Positions 61,946 to 64,000 of a stretch of 64,000 bases of DNA are shown piece by piece (within the stretch, counting starts at the first letter, position 1; every line of letters begins with the position of its first letter). Under the pieces are notes generated by a model. The model was given only the letters and a program-made list of their open reading frames with translations, had not been told where the DNA came from and made no database searches. Position numbers and translations under genes: made by a program. The stretch comes from Candidatus Heimdallarchaeota archaeon. GTDB taxonomy: Archaea > Asgardarchaeota > Heimdallarchaeia > JABLTI01. Location of the stretch: contig JAGXNT010000018.1 of assembly GCA_019894765.1 (NCBI GenBank), positions 77,442 through 141,441 of the forward strand. The letters run 5' to 3'.

Positions 61946-63886
61946 TCAAGACTGGAATTCTTGAGCTTTCATTTTAGCGAAAACATTCTGATTGGTTAAA
62001 TCGAAGAATAACTTGAAGAAGTTAGGATTTGTCGTGTAAAAAGCAATATTCTTATCAGGATGAATTTTTGGCGCATAAAGAATTTCTTCATTATCTCTGA
62101 TAGCAATCCAGTAATCCATTCCCCTATAATTCATAGTGCTAACATTTCCTCTTTTCACTAAGGAGGTGAGTAGTCCAATATCTTCTTCCCTAAAGTTTGA
62201 GATTATTTGATAACTAGCTACTTGAGGTTGTTTTTCGATTTCATACAAATATTCTGTGTTTACAGTTGGTGAAATCAAAATAAGTTCTTCTTTCGTTCGG
62301 AGTAACATATCTCTCATTGATCGCTCAATGCTTTCATTCCCATAAATGAATTCTATTTCTAATTCATCTATTGGCATGACTTTTTCAGACATATTAAGAA
62401 TACCATCAAATGTTTTCCCGGAATTGTCTAAAAGATAAATTGTATTTCCTAAGGTGTTCTCTAGCTGTGTCCCAGCATCTGATAGTAATTGAGCTGTTTG
62501 TTCAATTTTAGCTGAATTTTCATTTATCACATTCTTAATGAGAGTTTGAATGATATCTTCTGCATCCACTCTTGACATATTTAAAGCATCTTTTATTTCA
62601 AACTTGACCAGCTCAACTCGTTCTTCGCTTCTAGTCAGTCGTTCAGTGAGTGATGCTTTAGCAACATCATCCTGTTTAAGAGCTTCTTTACGAATGTTCA
62701 CACCGAAAAGAACAATGTCTTGAGCAATGTCTCCTTTCATTTTTTCTAGCTCTTTAAAGGGATCAGTTATTTTTTGATCAATAAATCTAGCGGACTCATC
62801 TCGACTCTCTTCAAGATGATTTGTGACGACATCTAAAACCTCTGGTACAGAACTATCTACCAAGCTGTTAACATATCTGACGAATTTGGTGGTTTCCTCT
62901 GAATTATCTTCGAGTAACGTCTCCAAGGTTGTCTTAACTTCATTCTGTAAGAAATCAAAAGTTCTGAAGAGTGGTCCTAGTGCGTTATTAATCATTTGAG
63001 CAGTTTCACTACTAATATCCCCTGGTTTTTCTCGTGCGAGTACAACAACATTTCTGATAAGATTACTGATTAATTCTGCTGCACTCTCTCGAGCGGAAAT
63101 ATCCTTTTGATCTAAGTTAGCACTATAACTTGTTGATGTAGCGAAATTCTTCTTCACAATATTGTCTCGTAATTCTGTTATTGATTGATCGATGTCTCCC
63201 TTCAATTTCTCTAATCGCTCATTTACAAGTATTTTGTGATGAATAGTTGCTTTCTCAAGCTTATCTCGAAGATCTCTTGAATCAATAACTAAAGAATCAG
63301 CGTACTTTGAAATCGCAGACACAAAAGTATCTTTACTTCTACCTAAGTCTTCTTCAAATGCAGGTAAAGTTTTTTCAATACTCTCAGTAGGCCAAGAAGA
63401 AATTGTGGTAGCTAAATGCTTGAGTTGAAGATAATTATTATCAATCATTTGATTGATGAGTTCCTCTAAGCGATCCATTTTCTTCCAAGATTCACTCACT
63501 CGAACAGTTTTTTCTCTTTCACAAAAATCAGCCAGACCTGGAACTATTGTTTTAACTCTAGTATCAAACTCACTTGCTTGAGCTCGAAAACTATCTCTAA
63601 TCTTAATTAAGCCTAATTTTACTTGAGATGTTACTTGAGCATAATCTTTGAGAAATGGTTCCATAGCAATATACCTTGGAACTTTGCCTGGAATTTGCTT
63701 AATATACCCAATTTCTTCTAGTTGTTTAATTTGAATGTAAATCTCTGGTAGTTCCATTTTAATAGCTAAATTAATCTCTCCAATTGTTGCACTGCCAAGG
63801 CCAAGAACAGTCGAATAGACCTTTATTTCTTGTTCACTTAATCCTCTGGCTCGTAAATAATCAGAACTAACCTCTTTCTTTGACAT
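61946..63886 (-). CDS. TrmB-type winged helix fused to a soluble helical rod and PLD-like C-terminal domain
   Basis: The protein repeats the order of the 33699-36056 gene. Residues ~10-75 form a winged helix (ARGLSEQEIKVYSTVLGLGSATIGEINLAI). Residues ~80-500 are a long helical region without TM segments (LEKATIHHKILVNERLEKLKGDIDQSITELRDN), and the last ~150 residues form an alpha/beta domain (RSMRDMLLRTKEELILISPTVNTEYLYEIEKQPQVASYQIISNF ... IAFYTTNPNFFKLF) resembling the PLD-like effector half of TrmB regulators. GAGGA before ATG 63886 supports the start. It is 646 residues, shorter than its 785-residue relative mainly in the rod. Function unknown. Confidence 0.75.
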   Translation of the reverse strand: MSKKEVSSDYLRARGLSEQEIKVYSTVLGLGSATIGEINLAIKMELPEIYIQIKQLEEIGYIKQIPGKVPRYIAMEPFLKDYAQVTSQVKLGLIKIRDSFRAQASEFDTRVKTIVPGLADFCEREKTVRVSESWKKMDRLEELINQMIDNNYLQLKHLATTISSWPTESIEKTLPAFEEDLGRSKDTFVSAISKYADSLVIDSRDLRDKLEKATIHHKILVNERLEKLKGDIDQSITELRDNIVKKNFATSTSYSANLDQKDISARESAAELISNLIRNVVVLAREKPGDISSETAQMINNALGPLFRTFDFLQNEVKTTLETLLEDNSEETTKFVRYVNSLVDSSVPEVLDVVTNHLEESRDESARFIDQKITDPFKELEKMKGDIAQDIVLFGVNIRKEALKQDDVAKASLTERLTRSEERVELVKFEIKDALNMSRVDAEDIIQTLIKNVINENSAKIEQTAQLLSDAGTQLENTLGNTIYLLDNSGKTFDGILNMSEKVMPIDELEIEFIYGNESIERSMRDMLLRTKEELILISPTVNTEYLYEIEKQPQVASYQIISNFREEDIGLLTSLVKRGNVSTMNYRGMDYWIAIRDNEEILYAPKIHPDKNIAFYTTNPNFFKLFFDLTNQNVFAKMKAQEFQS

Positions 63887-64000
63887 ATTGGTAAATCCTC
63901 AATAGGAATATGATTAATTAGCTCAAAATGATTTCGGTAGGGAACAAGAAAAGAACAAAAAAGAATTTTATCGAAAATAAAAAAGGAAAAAAGGAAAAAA

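Overview
The window reads as a piece of an AT-rich archaeal chromosome, most probably from an Asgard archaeon (Promethearchaeota); I cannot fix the lineage from sequence alone. Archaeal markers are RNA polymerase with B in one piece and A split into A' and A'', TFE, L30e and NusA, EF-1A, an archaeal ThrRS with its own N-terminal domain, CTP-type riboflavin kinase with an HTH (RbkR), deoxyhypusine synthase, Pth2, a NIP7-like/NSUN pair and a geranylgeranyl-reductase-family enzyme. Asgard-type markers are two GTPases with C-terminal roadblock/longin-like domains, one with a Rag-like HKxD motif beside a longin-domain protein, and a membrane protein with a long poly-proline tail. Many genes start with TTG or GTG behind clear Shine-Dalgarno sites; others look leaderless.

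Layout. 1-6.1 kb: translation and RNA modification (Pth2, FKBP, NIP7-like/NSUN), MazG, proline-rich membrane protein, small GTPase. 6.4-18.6 kb: one long redox operon in the order korDABC, hdrA, mvhDGA, hydrogenase protease, hdrC, hdrB, iron-sulfur subunit, fumarate-reductase-type flavoprotein, closed by a hairpin/T-tract. It appears to join 2-oxoacid oxidation and H2 to electron bifurcation and a soluble thiol:fumarate-reductase-like module. 18.7-30.5 kb: mixed genes (amino-acid-oxidase-type flavoprotein, a damaged solute-binding protein behind paired operators, a 4-TM protein, Orc/Cdc6-like ATPase, prenyl reductase, SDR, ThrRS, thymidylate kinase, DUF2110-like protein, TFE). 30.6-33.5 kb: deoxyhypusine synthase, a possible small transcript, a tRNA-Cys with an intron in the T arm, CinA, RbkR. 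33.7-49.5 kb: a 785-residue TrmB/coiled-coil protein, orphan ABC ATPase, PspC, secreted beta-helix protein, EF-1A, tandem PadR, a DapA-fold protein without the catalytic lysine, a FlaK-like peptidase carrying glycine repeats, a flavoprotein, a phosphoesterase, and the Rag-like GTPase/longin pair. 50-58.2 kb: rpoB-rpoA1-rpoA2-rpl30e-nusA, without rpoH in front or rps12 behind. 58.4-63.9 kb: degenerate SF2 helicase, a helical-repeat plus beta-sandwich protein, PRC-barrel protein, and a second TrmB/coiled-coil protein.

The strongest candidates for something new are the Rag-like GTPase plus longin operon (47.4-49.5 kb), the pair of soluble TrmB-headed coiled-coil proteins, the tRNA-Cys T-arm intron with a complete bulge-helix-bulge, the Hdr/Mvh/fumarate-reductase operon, and the FlaK-like peptidase with glycine-repeat insertions. 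Everything here was read by eye; family calls rest on motifs and have not been checked by database search.
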